64,000 nucleotides of DNA from CAWUEZ02 sp963921355 (GTDB lineage Bacteria > Pseudomonadota > Alphaproteobacteria > Thalassobaculales > Thalassobaculaceae): NCBI GenBank assembly GCA_963921355.3, contig OZ001190.1, positions 4,464,001 to 4,528,000 of the forward strand, read 5' to 3'. The notes under the pieces are model-generated. The model made no database searches. It was not told the origin of the DNA and saw nothing but the letters and a program-made list of their open reading frames with translations. Below are positions 1 through 8,153 of this stretch, piece by piece. Position numbers and translations under genes: made by a program. Within the stretch, counting starts at the first letter, position 1, and each line of letters opens with the position of its first letter.

Positions 1-105
1 GATGCGCTGTCGGCGGTCGGCGTTACCAATATCGATATGCCGGCGACCCCGGACGTGGTTTGGGCGGCCATCCAGAACGCCCGTCCAGCCGCCGCAGCGG
101 AGTAG
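1..105 (+). CDS. C-terminus of CoxL-type molybdenum hydroxylase large subunit (partial)
   Basis: The window opens inside a gene; the last 34 codons and a TAG stop are present. The peptide contains GVTNIDMPATPDVVW, which matches the conserved C-terminal tail (GVTHIDMPATPERVW-like) of the large, molybdopterin-binding subunit of the aerobic carbon monoxide dehydrogenase/xanthine dehydrogenase family. Such subunits hydroxylate small carbon or N-heterocyclic substrates together with FAD and iron-sulfur subunits. Only the tail is visible, so the active-site class (true CO dehydrogenase or another hydroxylase) cannot be decided. It ends 4 bases before cysQ, on the same strand. Confidence 0.7.
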   Translation, partial: DALSAVGVTNIDMPATPDVVWAAIQNARPAAAAE

Positions 106-109
106 CGTG

Positions 110-922
110 ATGTCCTTCGGCGCGACCGCCAACACCCTTCCCGGAACGCCCATCGACCCGGCGGACCGTACCGCCCTGCTGGACGCCGTCGTGACGATCG
201 CCCGGGCTGCCGGCGACGTTATCCTGCCGTACTACCGTGCCGACGTTACCGTCGACGACAAGGCCGATGGAAGCCCGGTGACCGCCGCCGACCAGGCCGC
301 CGACGCCCTGATCGTCCCGGCCCTGCGAACCCTCACACCCGCCGTTCCGGTGGTCGCCGAGGAAAGCGTCGACGCGGGGCATGTCCCGGATGTTTCCGGC
401 GGTCGGTTCTGGCTCGTCGATCCGCTCGACGGAACCAAGGAGTTCATCAACAGGCGCCGCGATTTCACGGTCAATATCGGCCTGATCTGGGACGGGACCC
501 CGGTGCTGGGTGTCGTGCACACACCCGTCGACGGGGTGGTCTGGGCCGGCGCCACCGGCCACGGGGCCTGGGAGGAAGACGCCGACGGTGCCCGAACGGC
601 GATCCGTGTCCGCAGCCCGGGAGCCGACGGCCTGACCATCGTGGCCAGCCGCAGCCACCGCAATCCCGAACTGGAAGCGTATATCGCCACGCTCACGGTC
701 AAGGAGAGCGTGTCGCGCGGCTCGGCCCTGAAGTTCTGCATCGTCGCCCGCGGCGATGCCGATCTGTACCCCCGGACCGGCCCGACCATGGAATGGGATA
801 CGGCGGCGGGCCAAGCCGTGCTGCTGGCCGCCGGCGGGTCCATGACCAAATTCGACGGCAGCCCGTTCGACTATGCCAAGCCCGGCTTCCTGAACGGCCA
901 GTTCATCGCCCGGGGGGCCTAG
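110..922 (+). CDS. cysQ: 3'(2'),5'-bisphosphate nucleotidase CysQ
   Basis: This 270-residue protein belongs to the inositol monophosphatase superfamily. CysQ dephosphorylates 3'-phosphoadenosine 5'-phosphate, the by-product of sulfate assimilation, at the cytoplasmic side of the membrane. The metal-binding DPLDGTKEFI motif starts near residue 104, preceded by an EE pair (VAEES), and the second signature (WDTAAG) lies near residue 229. Length is normal for CysQ. The ATG at 110 was chosen because the family usually starts shortly before the first helix; a GTG three bases upstream is also in frame. It follows the upstream gene by 4 bases, so the two are probably cotranscribed. Confidence 0.9.
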   Translation: MSFGATANTLPGTPIDPADRTALLDAVVTIARAAGDVILPYYRADVTVDDKADGSPVTAADQAADALIVPALRTLTPAVPVVAEESVDAGHVPDVSGGRFWLVDPLDGTKEFINRRRDFTVNIGLIWDGTPVLGVVHTPVDGVVWAGATGHGAWEEDADGARTAIRVRSPGADGLTIVASRSHRNPELEAYIATLTVKESVSRGSALKFCIVARGDADLYPRTGPTMEWDTAAGQAVLLAAGGSMTKFDGSPFDYAKPGFLNGQFIARGA

Positions 923-925
923 GCC

Positions 926-1330
926 ATGGGCCGGCGACAGAGCGGTCTCACTGTCCTGGCCGGCGCCGTCCTCTGCGCCATGATGACCCCTTTTGCCGGC
1001 CACACTCAGGTGGAGCCGCCGACGGCGCCAACAAGCCCGCGTCACCCGTTGTCCGAAGGCAAACCGGTAGGGAGTCTGAAAATCGAGAGGAGGGAACCGG
1101 TCGTTCCGGGAACCGAGGCGCCCCGTCGACTGGTCGGTCCGAACGAGACGAGATCCCGCACCCCGGCCCGGCGCGAGCGCCTGCAGGCCAACCCGATCCC
1201 GCAGCCGCCGGGCCCCAACCCGCCGGTCCGGTTGATCAAGCCCCGCCCGCGCTCGACGGTGCCGATCGGGATCATCGACCCGCGCCCGGGCACCACCCCA
1301 AAGCACCCGGGAACCATCGAGGCGCGGTAG
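926..1330 (+). CDS. Small secreted proline-rich protein, function unknown
   Basis: A 134-residue product not recognised as a known family. Residues 1 to about 27 look like a signal peptide: a basic MGRR start, then a hydrophobic run LTVLAGAVLCAMM, then a polar cleavage region. The mature part is low-complexity, rich in Pro and Arg, with repeated PRP/PG turns and no predicted globular core. It starts 3 bases after cysQ and is probably in the same transcript. The low complexity means the reading frame has little homology support, but it is the only good frame in the gap and carries a credible export signal. Confidence 0.5.
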   Translation: MGRRQSGLTVLAGAVLCAMMTPFAGHTQVEPPTAPTSPRHPLSEGKPVGSLKIERREPVVPGTEAPRRLVGPNETRSRTPARRERLQANPIPQPPGPNPPVRLIKPRPRSTVPIGIIDPRPGTTPKHPGTIEAR

Positions 1331-1341
1331 GTCGAGAGCCG

Positions 1342-2391
1342 CTAGGCCTCCTGCACCACCCTGCGGATGGCGGCGATGGCGGTCTCGATGTCGCGCGCGT
1401 CCACATCCAGGTGGGTCACCGCCCGGATCAGCGTCGGACCCAGCACGCTGACCCGCACTTCGAACTCGGATGTCAGCCGGCGGCCGAACTCCGCCCCCGA
1501 CAGGCCCGTCCCGGACACGTCGAAATAGACCATGTTGGTCTCGACCCCACCGGTATCGACGTCGACGCCGTCCAGATCCTCGATCCCCTCGGCGAGTCGT
1601 CTGGCATTGGTGTGATCGTCCGCCATGCGCTCGACGTGGTGATCGAGAGCGTAGACGCCGGCCGCCGCGATGATCCCAGCCTGGCGCATCGCCCCGCCGA
1701 ACTGGTGCTTGAAGCGCCACGCTTCCTCGATGAAGTCGCGTCCGCCGGCCATGACGCCGCCCACCGGACACCCGAGCCCCTTGGACAGGTCGATCCACAC
1801 GCTGTCGCAGTCCTGGGCATAGCGCGCGGCCGACACCCCGCTGGCGGCCACCGCGTTCAGCAGCCGGGCCCCGTCCATGTGCAGTTTCAGGCCGTTGGAC
1901 CTGGCCGCCGCCGCGACCCCGTCGAGGATGTCCGTCGGCCAGATCGCGCCACCGCCGAGATTGGCGGTGTTCTCGACCGACACCAGGGTCTGTCGCGGCG
2001 CGTGCCGGGTCTTCGGGCGGATCGCCGCCGCCACCTGCTCGGCGGTGAAGATCCCCCGCGCACCCGGTATCGTGCGCATCATCGCCCCGGCGAGCGCCCC
2101 CGGTCCGCCCGCCTCGAAATGCAGCGCGTGGCCGGTCTCGTCCAGGATGATCTCGTCGCCCTGACCGCACCAAACCCGATAGGCGATCTCGTTGCACATG
2201 GTCCCGCTCGGCAGGAACACCGCAGCCTCCTTGCCGAGCAGCTCGGCGACCCGGTCCTGCAACGCATTGACGCTCGGGTCCTCGCCGGCCTGTTCGTTGC
2301 CGACCTCAGCCGCGGCGATCGCCTGGCGCATGCCGTCGGTCGGCCGGGTGACGGTATCGCTGTAAAGGTCCACGCGCGGAAGGGCGGCCAT
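1342..2391 (-). CDS. ltaE: Low-specificity L-threonine aldolase
   Basis: A 349-residue PLP-dependent fold-type I enzyme that cleaves L-threonine/L-allo-threonine to glycine and acetaldehyde. Family marks are visible: the N-terminal DLYSDTVTRPTDGMRQAIAAAEVGNE, the VGNEQAGEDPSVNALQ segment, and the PLP-lysine region (WIDLSKGLGCPVG) in which the lysine of LSKG forms the aldimine. The frame can be extended upstream to 2523, but the start at 2391 places MAALPRVDLYSD at the usual N-terminus. It is divergent from the membrane protein starting at 2480, leaving about 90 bases for promoters. Confidence 0.92.
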   Translation of the reverse strand: MAALPRVDLYSDTVTRPTDGMRQAIAAAEVGNEQAGEDPSVNALQDRVAELLGKEAAVFLPSGTMCNEIAYRVWCGQGDEIILDETGHALHFEAGGPGALAGAMMRTIPGARGIFTAEQVAAAIRPKTRHAPRQTLVSVENTANLGGGAIWPTDILDGVAAAARSNGLKLHMDGARLLNAVAASGVSAARYAQDCDSVWIDLSKGLGCPVGGVMAGGRDFIEEAWRFKHQFGGAMRQAGIIAAAGVYALDHHVERMADDHTNARRLAEGIEDLDGVDVDTGGVETNMVYFDVSGTGLSGAEFGRRLTSEFEVRVSVLGPTLIRAVTHLDVDARDIETAIAAIRRVVQEA

Positions 2392-2479
2392 GGTCGATGT
2401 CTCCGATAGGCTGGGGATGTTGCGGATAGGGCTTGGCATCCACACCTTAGACGGTGCACGCAATGACGAGGAAGACCGG

Positions 2480-2863
2480 ATGTCGCAGGACCGCGCCCTG
2501 ATCCGCCGCCCACTGCCGTTCAAGCTGTCGGCACCCGAGAACGACCGTCTGGCGGTGCATATTGTCTACGCGCTCTATGCCGCCAGCCTGATCTTCCAGA
2601 TCCCCTCGATGTTCGGCGTGATCCTGGCCTACCTCAAGCGCGACGACGTCGAAGGCACTTACCTGGAGCCGCATATCCGCTGGCAGATCCGGACCTTCTG
2701 GATCTGGCTGCTGTTGAGCGTGATCGGCTGGACGACCACCGTCCTGCTGGTCGGCTGGCTGATCCTGGGGGTCGCCTATCTCTGGCTGGTCTACCGGATC
2801 GTCAAAGGCTGGCTGCGGCTCTCGAACGGAGAACCGGTCCTGCGGCCCGGGGACTTCTTCTAG
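2480..2863 (+). CDS. Small membrane protein, DUF4870-like
   Basis: A 127-residue integral membrane protein. After about 20 polar residues come hydrophobic segments at about 26-48, 70-88 and 90-107, with the HIRWQIRTFWIWLL pattern typical of DUF4870/Tic20-like proteins. The ATG at 2480 is preceded by GAGGAAGACC, a usable ribosome binding site; a longer in-frame start at 2390 would overlap the ltaE start codon and add a poorly conserved head. Function is unknown; family members are inner-membrane proteins often annotated only as membrane proteins. Confidence 0.7.
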   Translation: MSQDRALIRRPLPFKLSAPENDRLAVHIVYALYAASLIFQIPSMFGVILAYLKRDDVEGTYLEPHIRWQIRTFWIWLLLSVIGWTTTVLLVGWLILGVAYLWLVYRIVKGWLRLSNGEPVLRPGDFF

Positions 2864-2934
2864 CAGGGTATCGAAGCCCTCCAGCGGATCTTTGGACCCC
2901 GGAAATCTATTTCTGCGGCTGGCCAATATCCTTA

Positions 2935-3060
2935 TTCCCGGCCTTAAGTCGGGACCCAGACCGGGAGTTGGCCGGAACGCATGAGTGTCCTTGACGAAGC
3001 CTCAACGCGCTAGACCCTAGGCCCCGGGACCAACCCCGGATTAAATCCGGGGCGGGGATG
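2935..3060. repeat. Intergenic palindromic repeat remnant
   Basis: The gap between the convergent ends of the membrane protein and the MttB-family gene holds no gene. It contains a perfect palindrome at 3034-3052 with arms CCCCGGATT/AATCCGGGG around one central base, and degenerate relatives upstream. The same CCCCGGAT-type palindrome recurs near 23970, 48856 and 48940, and in weaker form near 27526, so this is one member of a dispersed family. Confidence 0.6.
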
Positions 3061-3090
3061 CGGGTATCTTGACGCGAAAACCGCCTCCGA

Positions 3091-4644
3091 TCAGACGTTG
3101 CTGTCCGGGAAAGCCGCCTTACGTTCGGCGATGTAGGCGAGCAACGCCTCGTCGATCGCCGGATCGAGGGCCGGTGCCTCATACTCCGCCAGCATCTTCT
3201 TCACCAAATCGGACGCGCGCGTATAGGCGTCGCGCTCACCCTCGGCCGACCACTGCTCATAGGTCGTGTTGTCGGCGATGGACGACCGGTAGAAGGCCGT
3301 CTCGAAGTTCGCCTGGGTGTGGCCGCAGCCGAGGAAATGCGCCCCTGGACCGACCTCGCGGATCGCGTCCAGCGCCTGTCCGTTGTCGGACAGGTCCACA
3401 CCTTCGAGCATAGTGCGCATCATGGCGCACTGGTCGGCGTCCATGACGAACTTCTCGTAGGAACTGACGAGCCCGCCTTCCAGCCAGCCGGCCGCGTGCA
3501 GGACGAAGTTCACCCCGCCGAGAACCGTCGGCAGCAGGGTATTGGTGGACTCGTAGGCCGCCTGGGCGTCAGGGACCTTGGATCCGCACAGAGAGCCGCC
3601 GGAGCGGAACGGGACCCCCAGCCGGCGCGCGAGCTGGGCGCAGGCGTAGAGCACGAGGGCCGGCTCCGGGGTTCCGAAGGTCGGCGCCCCGGACTGCATC
3701 GAGATCGAAGACGCGAAACTGCCGAAGATCACCGACGCGCCGGGGCGGCAGAGCTGGGCGAAGGCGATCCCGGCCATCGCCTCGGCCAGCGTCTGGGCCA
3801 GGGTGCCGGCGACGGTCACCGGCGACATGGCCCCGGCCAGGATGAAGGGCGTGGTGATGACCGCCTGGTTGGCGCGCGCGTAGTTCTTGAGCGCTCCCAG
3901 CATGGTGGCATCCCAGGTCATCGGCGAATTCGCGTTGATCAGCGAGACCAGGACCGTGTTGTTCTCCAGAAAATCGGCGCCGAACACGATCCGGGCCATT
4001 TCCAGGGTGTCGAGGGCGCGATCGGGGTGGGTGACCGAGCCCATGAACGGTTTATCGGAATACTTGATATGGGCGTAGACCATGTCGAAGTGCCGTTTGT
4101 TCACCGGCAGATCGACTGGCTCGCACACCGTGCCGCCGGAATGGTGCAGCCCCGGATGGCGGCAGGCCAGTTTCACGAAGTTCTCGAAATCCTCGATCGT
4201 GGCGTAGCGGCGCCCACCTTCCATATCGCTCACAAAGGGTGGGCCGTAGACCGGCGCGAACACCGTGTTCGGCCCTCCGATCTCGATGGAATGGGCGGGG
4301 TTGCGGGCATGCTGCGTGAAGCTCGACGGGGCCGTCCGGATCAGCTCCCGCGCGAGTCCGCGGGGAATCCGCACCCGTTCGCCGTCGATGTCGGCACCGG
4401 CATCACGCCAGAGTGCCAGCGCCTCGGCATCTTCGCGGAACTCGATTCCAACCTCGGCGAGGATCGTCTCGGCATTGGCCTCGATGATCTCCAGCCCCTC
4501 GTCGGTCAGCACATCGAAGGTTCCGACCTTTCGCTGGATGAAGGGCGTATAGACCGACGCCGCACGACCCCGTGCCACACGCCGTGCATCTCGGCCGCCA
4601 CCCGCGTCCTCCTGAGCAACGACGTCAACCGCCTCTTCGGTCAT
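3091..4644 (-). CDS. Trimethylamine methyltransferase (MttB) family protein, non-pyrrolysine type
   Basis: A 517-residue member of the MttB family, TIM-barrel methyltransferases that move a methyl group from quaternary or tertiary amines to a corrinoid protein. The reading frame is uninterrupted by TAG, so it lacks the pyrrolysine of archaeal MttB and resembles the non-Pyl relatives that demethylate glycine betaine, carnitine, proline betaine or similar. Family signatures include VGIEF, the YGPPFVSDMEGGRRYAT segment and a Gly-rich SGGSLCGSKVPDAQ region. The start at 4644 is preceded by a strong GGAGGT site (4651-4656). No corrinoid protein or reactivator gene is next to it, so substrate and acceptor cannot be told from context. 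Confidence 0.88.
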   Translation of the reverse strand: MTEEAVDVVAQEDAGGGRDARRVARGRAASVYTPFIQRKVGTFDVLTDEGLEIIEANAETILAEVGIEFREDAEALALWRDAGADIDGERVRIPRGLARELIRTAPSSFTQHARNPAHSIEIGGPNTVFAPVYGPPFVSDMEGGRRYATIEDFENFVKLACRHPGLHHSGGTVCEPVDLPVNKRHFDMVYAHIKYSDKPFMGSVTHPDRALDTLEMARIVFGADFLENNTVLVSLINANSPMTWDATMLGALKNYARANQAVITTPFILAGAMSPVTVAGTLAQTLAEAMAGIAFAQLCRPGASVIFGSFASSISMQSGAPTFGTPEPALVLYACAQLARRLGVPFRSGGSLCGSKVPDAQAAYESTNTLLPTVLGGVNFVLHAAGWLEGGLVSSYEKFVMDADQCAMMRTMLEGVDLSDNGQALDAIREVGPGAHFLGCGHTQANFETAFYRSSIADNTTYEQWSAEGERDAYTRASDLVKKMLAEYEAPALDPAIDEALLAYIAERKAAFPDSNV

Positions 4645-4901
4645 CGCCGGACCTCCTTCATCAATCATCTTCTTCAATGATGCGCGGCCTGAAGGTCAAA
4701 ACTTGGCCGGGCGCGACCCCTTTCCGTCGTCTCCAAGCCACCCGGACGAAATCGCCGCCTGAAATCCCTCGGTTTGGGCGCCTTGATCGGGTCACCGGTT
4801 TCGTGACTTGAACGGGGTTCGGGGCGGTGCGAGACTTGTTGCTGACAGTAACCGGCGCATCGACCGCCGCCGGGCGATCGGCGCCAAGGGAGGATCCCCT
4901 C

Positions 4902-5771
4902 ATGCGTGCGCGCATTCGCCTGCCTCTGCTAGCCGCCGCCGCGGCTCTTCTGATCACCTCAACCGCTGCCCAAGCCCAGACCGCGCCGAGCAGCCTGACC
5001 ACGGCGCAAAACGGCATGCCGCCCCAGGTGCTGGGCCTCGTCGCCCATGCCACACCGATCCCGCTGACCTGCGAGGACGGCTCCTGCACCGCGCTGGTCT
5101 CGTCGTTCTGCCTTCAGGAGGACCGTCCGGCACCGGGTGACGGGCAGCGCTACCAGACGGCCGGCGCGGGTGATGTCACCCTGGTGGTCCGCAAGCGGGA
5201 CGGCTCGGTGAACGAGTTCTCCGCTGCGGGGCTGATCGACTACGAGAGCGAGGGCCACTTCACCCGCACCCGTGTTTCGATGGACGCCTCTCGGCTGGCC
5301 TCGCTCGACGCTGCCGAGGTTGCGGTCCGGATCGCTCCGATGGTGTCGCTGATCCCGGTCACCGAAGACCCGGTCGCCCAAGCCGTGGTCGAACGTGACA
5401 TGGAAACCGCGCTCGGGGCCCCGCGTTTCGTCGCCGAGCGGTTCTTCGCCGCCGGCACGCCCCGTGCCGACGCGGCCGTCACCATGACCCACATGATCAA
5501 CTTCCTGCCGGCGGCAGTGTCCGGCGGTGTTGATCCCAATGCCATCGACCCGACGAAACGTGAGGCGCTTTGGAACCACGTGACGACGAGCGGCGCGGTC
5601 AAGGGTCTCTCTGTGGAAGGGATCGAGCGGGCCCGTGGTGAACTGGAGCGCTGCGGACAGTTCGCCGACATGGGCATCAAGCTGACCTTGCGCGGCTGCC
5701 TCGAAAGCAGTCACGACCACACAATGCGGGAGGTCAACGACGCGTTCTGGGACGCCGAGGTCGGCTACTGA
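4902..5771 (+). CDS. Secreted protein of unknown function
   Basis: A 289-residue protein with a clear signal peptide (RIRLPLLAAAAALLIT, cleavage after AQAQ near residue 26). The mature region has five cysteines that could form disulfides, two of them close together in the TCEDGSCTAL segment, followed by a FCLQEDRPAPG stretch. I do not recognise the family. The ATG at 4902 is supported by AAGGGAGGA upstream; a longer in-frame start at 4827 would bury the signal peptide. It is followed by a strong terminator hairpin and is probably monocistronic. Confidence 0.65.
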   Translation: MRARIRLPLLAAAAALLITSTAAQAQTAPSSLTTAQNGMPPQVLGLVAHATPIPLTCEDGSCTALVSSFCLQEDRPAPGDGQRYQTAGAGDVTLVVRKRDGSVNEFSAAGLIDYESEGHFTRTRVSMDASRLASLDAAEVAVRIAPMVSLIPVTEDPVAQAVVERDMETALGAPRFVAERFFAAGTPRADAAVTMTHMINFLPAAVSGGVDPNAIDPTKREALWNHVTTSGAVKGLSVEGIERARGELERCGQFADMGIKLTLRGCLESSHDHTMREVNDAFWDAEVGY

Positions 5772-5789
5772 CCGCTGGACGGATCTCTC

Positions 5790-5820
5790 GGCAGGGCCGC
5801 TTACCGGCCCTGCCTCTTTT
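5790..5820 (+). terminator. Rho-independent terminator
   Basis: A 10-bp stem GGCAGGGCCG/CGGCCCTGCC around a five-base loop, followed by TCTTTT. It lies 18 bases after the stop of the secreted-protein gene and just before the stop of the convergent acyl-CoA dehydrogenase gene. Confidence 0.88.
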
Positions 5821-5821
5821 C

Positions 5822-6988
5822 TCAGAAACTGCGAGGCAGGCCGAGGACGTGCTCGGCCACGTAGCTCAGGATCAGGTTCGTCGACACCGGAGCGATCTGA
5901 TACAGCCTGGCTTCACGGAACTTGCGTTCCACGTCGTATTCCTCGGCAAACGCGAAGCCGCCATGGGTCTGCATGCAGATCTCGGCGGCTGACCAGGCCG
6001 CCTCGGCCGCCAACATCTTCGACATGTTGGCCTCCGGCGCGCAGGGCTCACCCGCCTCGAACTTGCGCGCACCGCTCTCGGCCATCAGGGCTGCCGCCTC
6101 GGTCTCGGCATAGGCCTTGGCGATCGGGAACTGGATGGCCTGGTTCTGACCGATCGGGCGCCCGAACACCTGCCGCTCCTTGGCATAGTCGGTCGCCTTT
6201 TCGATGAACCAGCGGGCGTCGCCCAGGCTCTCGTGGGCGATCAGCAGACGTTCCGCATTCATGCCGTCGAGGATGTAGCGAAAGCCTTTGCCTTCCTGTC
6301 CGATCAGCGCGTCGGCCGGGACCTTCATGTCATCGAAGAACACCTCGGTGGTGTTGTGGTTGATCATGGTGCGGATCGGCCGGATCTCGAGCCCGTTGCC
6401 GAGAACCTCGCGCATATCGACAAGAAACACCGACAGCCCGTCGGTGCGCTTCTCGACCTGGTCGCGCGGTGTCGTCCGGGCCAACAGCAGCATCAGATCA
6501 GACTGCTCGGCGCGCGACGTCCAGATCTTCTGGCCGTTGATGACGTAGTGGCTGTTGCCCTCGAGTCTGGCGGTCGTCCGCAGAGACAGGGTATCGGTGC
6601 CGCTGGTGGGCTCGGTCACGCCGAAGGCCTGCAGCCGCAACTCGCCCGATGCGATCCCTGGAAGGTATGCCCGCTTCTGTTCCTCGGAGCCATGCCGCAG
6701 CAGCGTGCCCATGATGTACATCTGGGCGTGGCAGGCTGCACCATTGCATCCGGTGCGGTGAATCGTCTCCAGGATCGCGGCCGCGGCGCGCAGCCCCAGG
6801 CCGCTGCCGCCGTATTCCTCCGGGATCAGGACAGCAAGGTAGCCCGCCTCGGTCAGCGCCTGAACGAACTCGTTCGGGTAGGCGCGATCACGATTCTTCT
6901 CTCGCCAGTACTCGCCCGGGAACCGGGCGCAGAGGTCGGCAACGGCGGACTTGATATCGGCGATTACATCATCGGGTGTGGCGGTCAT
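5822..6988 (-). CDS. Acyl-CoA dehydrogenase family protein
   Basis: A 388-residue flavoprotein of the acyl-CoA dehydrogenase fold, oxidising an acyl-CoA at the alpha-beta bond and passing electrons to ETF. Visible marks: LIPEEYGGSGLG in the N-terminal helical domain, the FAD-contacting FGVTEPTSGTDT and KIWTSRAEQSD in the middle domain, RQVFGRPIGQNQAIQFPIA, and THGGFAFAEEYDVERKFREA near the C-terminus, where AEEY carries the expected catalytic glutamate. Length is normal. The substrate is not evident. It appears transcribed alone, with a 22-bp palindrome at 7023-7044 just upstream as a possible operator. Confidence 0.88.
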   Translation of the reverse strand: MTATPDDVIADIKSAVADLCARFPGEYWREKNRDRAYPNEFVQALTEAGYLAVLIPEEYGGSGLGLRAAAAILETIHRTGCNGAACHAQMYIMGTLLRHGSEEQKRAYLPGIASGELRLQAFGVTEPTSGTDTLSLRTTARLEGNSHYVINGQKIWTSRAEQSDLMLLLARTTPRDQVEKRTDGLSVFLVDMREVLGNGLEIRPIRTMINHNTTEVFFDDMKVPADALIGQEGKGFRYILDGMNAERLLIAHESLGDARWFIEKATDYAKERQVFGRPIGQNQAIQFPIAKAYAETEAAALMAESGARKFEAGEPCAPEANMSKMLAAEAAWSAAEICMQTHGGFAFAEEYDVERKFREARLYQIAPVSTNLILSYVAEHVLGLPRSF

Positions 6989-7022
6989 CTTCAGCTATCC
7001 AATCGACGGTCGGTGTAGCGGA

Positions 7023-7044
7023 CTTAAGCCGGTTCCGGCTTAAG
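7023..7044. promoter_or_regulatory. Perfect palindrome upstream of acyl-CoA dehydrogenase
   Basis: Arms CTTAAGCCGG and CCGGCTTAAG separated by TT, located 35-56 bases upstream of the dehydrogenase start codon (minus strand). Position and symmetry fit an operator for a dimeric regulator (TetR/IclR-like), though no regulator gene is adjacent. It is not followed by a T-run on either strand, which argues against a terminator. Confidence 0.45.
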
Positions 7045-7215
7045 GCCAGTGCTGAATTCAGGAAACGGTGAAAACCCCAGATGTCCGAAATCAACCTGGT
7101 TACCCGGAGTTTTCGTGACCATTGATTGAGAGTTGTCCGCAGAGAAGCGGAGACGTTAGTTAAAAAACATGCTATACGCGTATCGCTTGACAATCCATTC
7201 GCTACAAAAATTTTG

Positions 7216-7306
7216 GTTAACGCGGTACCCAGGTCCTGACGGACTTCCTCCGTCCCGTAGCGGACATGGTCTAGAGCCGCGGCTTCCCCTCCGCGGCTTC
7301 TTTTTT
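7216..7306 (+). ncRNA. Candidate small RNA with intrinsic terminator
   Basis: The roughly 320-base gap between two minus-strand genes contains no convincing ORF but has a strong plus-strand terminator: stem AGCCGCGG/CCGCGGCT (7275-7282/7291-7298), loop CTTCCCCT, then a T-rich run to 7306. A second hairpin, stem GACGGA/TCCGTC with loop CTTCC (7238-7254), lies upstream. A TTGACA box at 7187-7192 sits at the right distance for a start near 7216-7222, although the -10 region is weak. Both loops expose CUUCC, complementary to Shine-Dalgarno GGAAG, the layout of several alphaproteobacterial trans-acting sRNAs. The 5' end is uncertain. Confidence 0.6.
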
Positions 7307-7312
7307 GGTTCC

Positions 7313-8140
7313 TCAGGGTTTGCGGAAAACGCCGAGCGCCACCGCGAGGTGGTCACCGGCGAGATTGGCCGCCATGTTCCGCATCTTCTGCGGCGCCGTT
7401 TCTCCCATCAGAATATCGCCGGATTGCAGGGGCGGAGGTTCGCCCGCCGCTTCCCGACGGGCCGCGGCCTCGCGACGCTCCGCCGACCAGCGCCGGGTCT
7501 CGGCGGTGAGATCGCGGACCTCTTCGGTCTGGAAGCCCGCCGCCTCACACAGGTCCTGCATGTCCGCGGCCGGAATCAGGTGGCTGAGCCCAGCATGTTC
7601 GGCCCACGGGGCCGGATAGACCGGCGCGCCGCCGGCTCCCAGCACCACGTCGTAGAAGCAGAACAGGCCGCCTGGGCGCAGCACCCGGTACGCCTCGCGG
7701 TAGACCCCTGCTTTGTCCGGAATGTTCATACAGGCGTGCAGAGTGACCACCAGGTCGAAATGCGCATCGGGCAATCCGGTCGCCGTCGCGTCCCCTTCGA
7801 CAACGGTGATCCTATCCGCCAACCCGACCTGCCGGTTGATGGCCTCGTTGACGGCACAGAACTCCGGCGTCAGGTCCAGCGCCGTGACCTGTGCGCCGAC
7901 CTCGTCGGCGAAGACACGGGCCGGCCCGCCGAGACCCGCCCCGAGGTCCAGGACCACCATCCCCTCGGCCATGGCTGTGGCCGCGATAACATCCTCGGTG
8001 CCCGCGTGGCCGCGCATATGCATCTGGTCGATCGCCGAAAAGTCGGCCCGGGTCGGCGTCGAGATCCCGAAAGCACGCAGCCGGTCGACCAGCCGGTCCA
8101 TCAAATCCGTGCGCCGGTAGTGGGCTGCGACGTCGTTCAT
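7313..8140 (-). CDS. SAM-dependent methyltransferase
   Basis: A 275-residue class I methyltransferase. The SAM-binding glycine motif (VVLDLGAGLGGPAR) lies near residues 63-76, followed by the acidic TALDLTPE strand and the GDAT motif. A leading MNDVAAHYRRTDLMDRL resembles sarcosine/glycine or sterol-type small-molecule methyltransferases. The substrate cannot be assigned. The start at 8140 has GAGGAGG upstream; a longer frame reaching 8245 would overlap the upstream gene. It begins 13 bases after the end of the epimerase gene, so the two form an operon. Confidence 0.82.
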   Translation of the reverse strand: MNDVAAHYRRTDLMDRLVDRLRAFGISTPTRADFSAIDQMHMRGHAGTEDVIAATAMAEGMVVLDLGAGLGGPARVFADEVGAQVTALDLTPEFCAVNEAINRQVGLADRITVVEGDATATGLPDAHFDLVVTLHACMNIPDKAGVYREAYRVLRPGGLFCFYDVVLGAGGAPVYPAPWAEHAGLSHLIPAADMQDLCEAAGFQTEEVRDLTAETRRWSAERREAAARREAAGEPPPLQSGDILMGETAPQKMRNMAANLAGDHLAVALGVFRKP

Positions 8141-8153
8141 CTCTCGATCCTCC

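Noticed and set aside
23..2197. A 724-codon minus-strand frame over cysQ and threonine aldolase
   Set aside because: It overlaps real genes on both strands in another frame; its product is Arg/Gly-rich and lacks domains.
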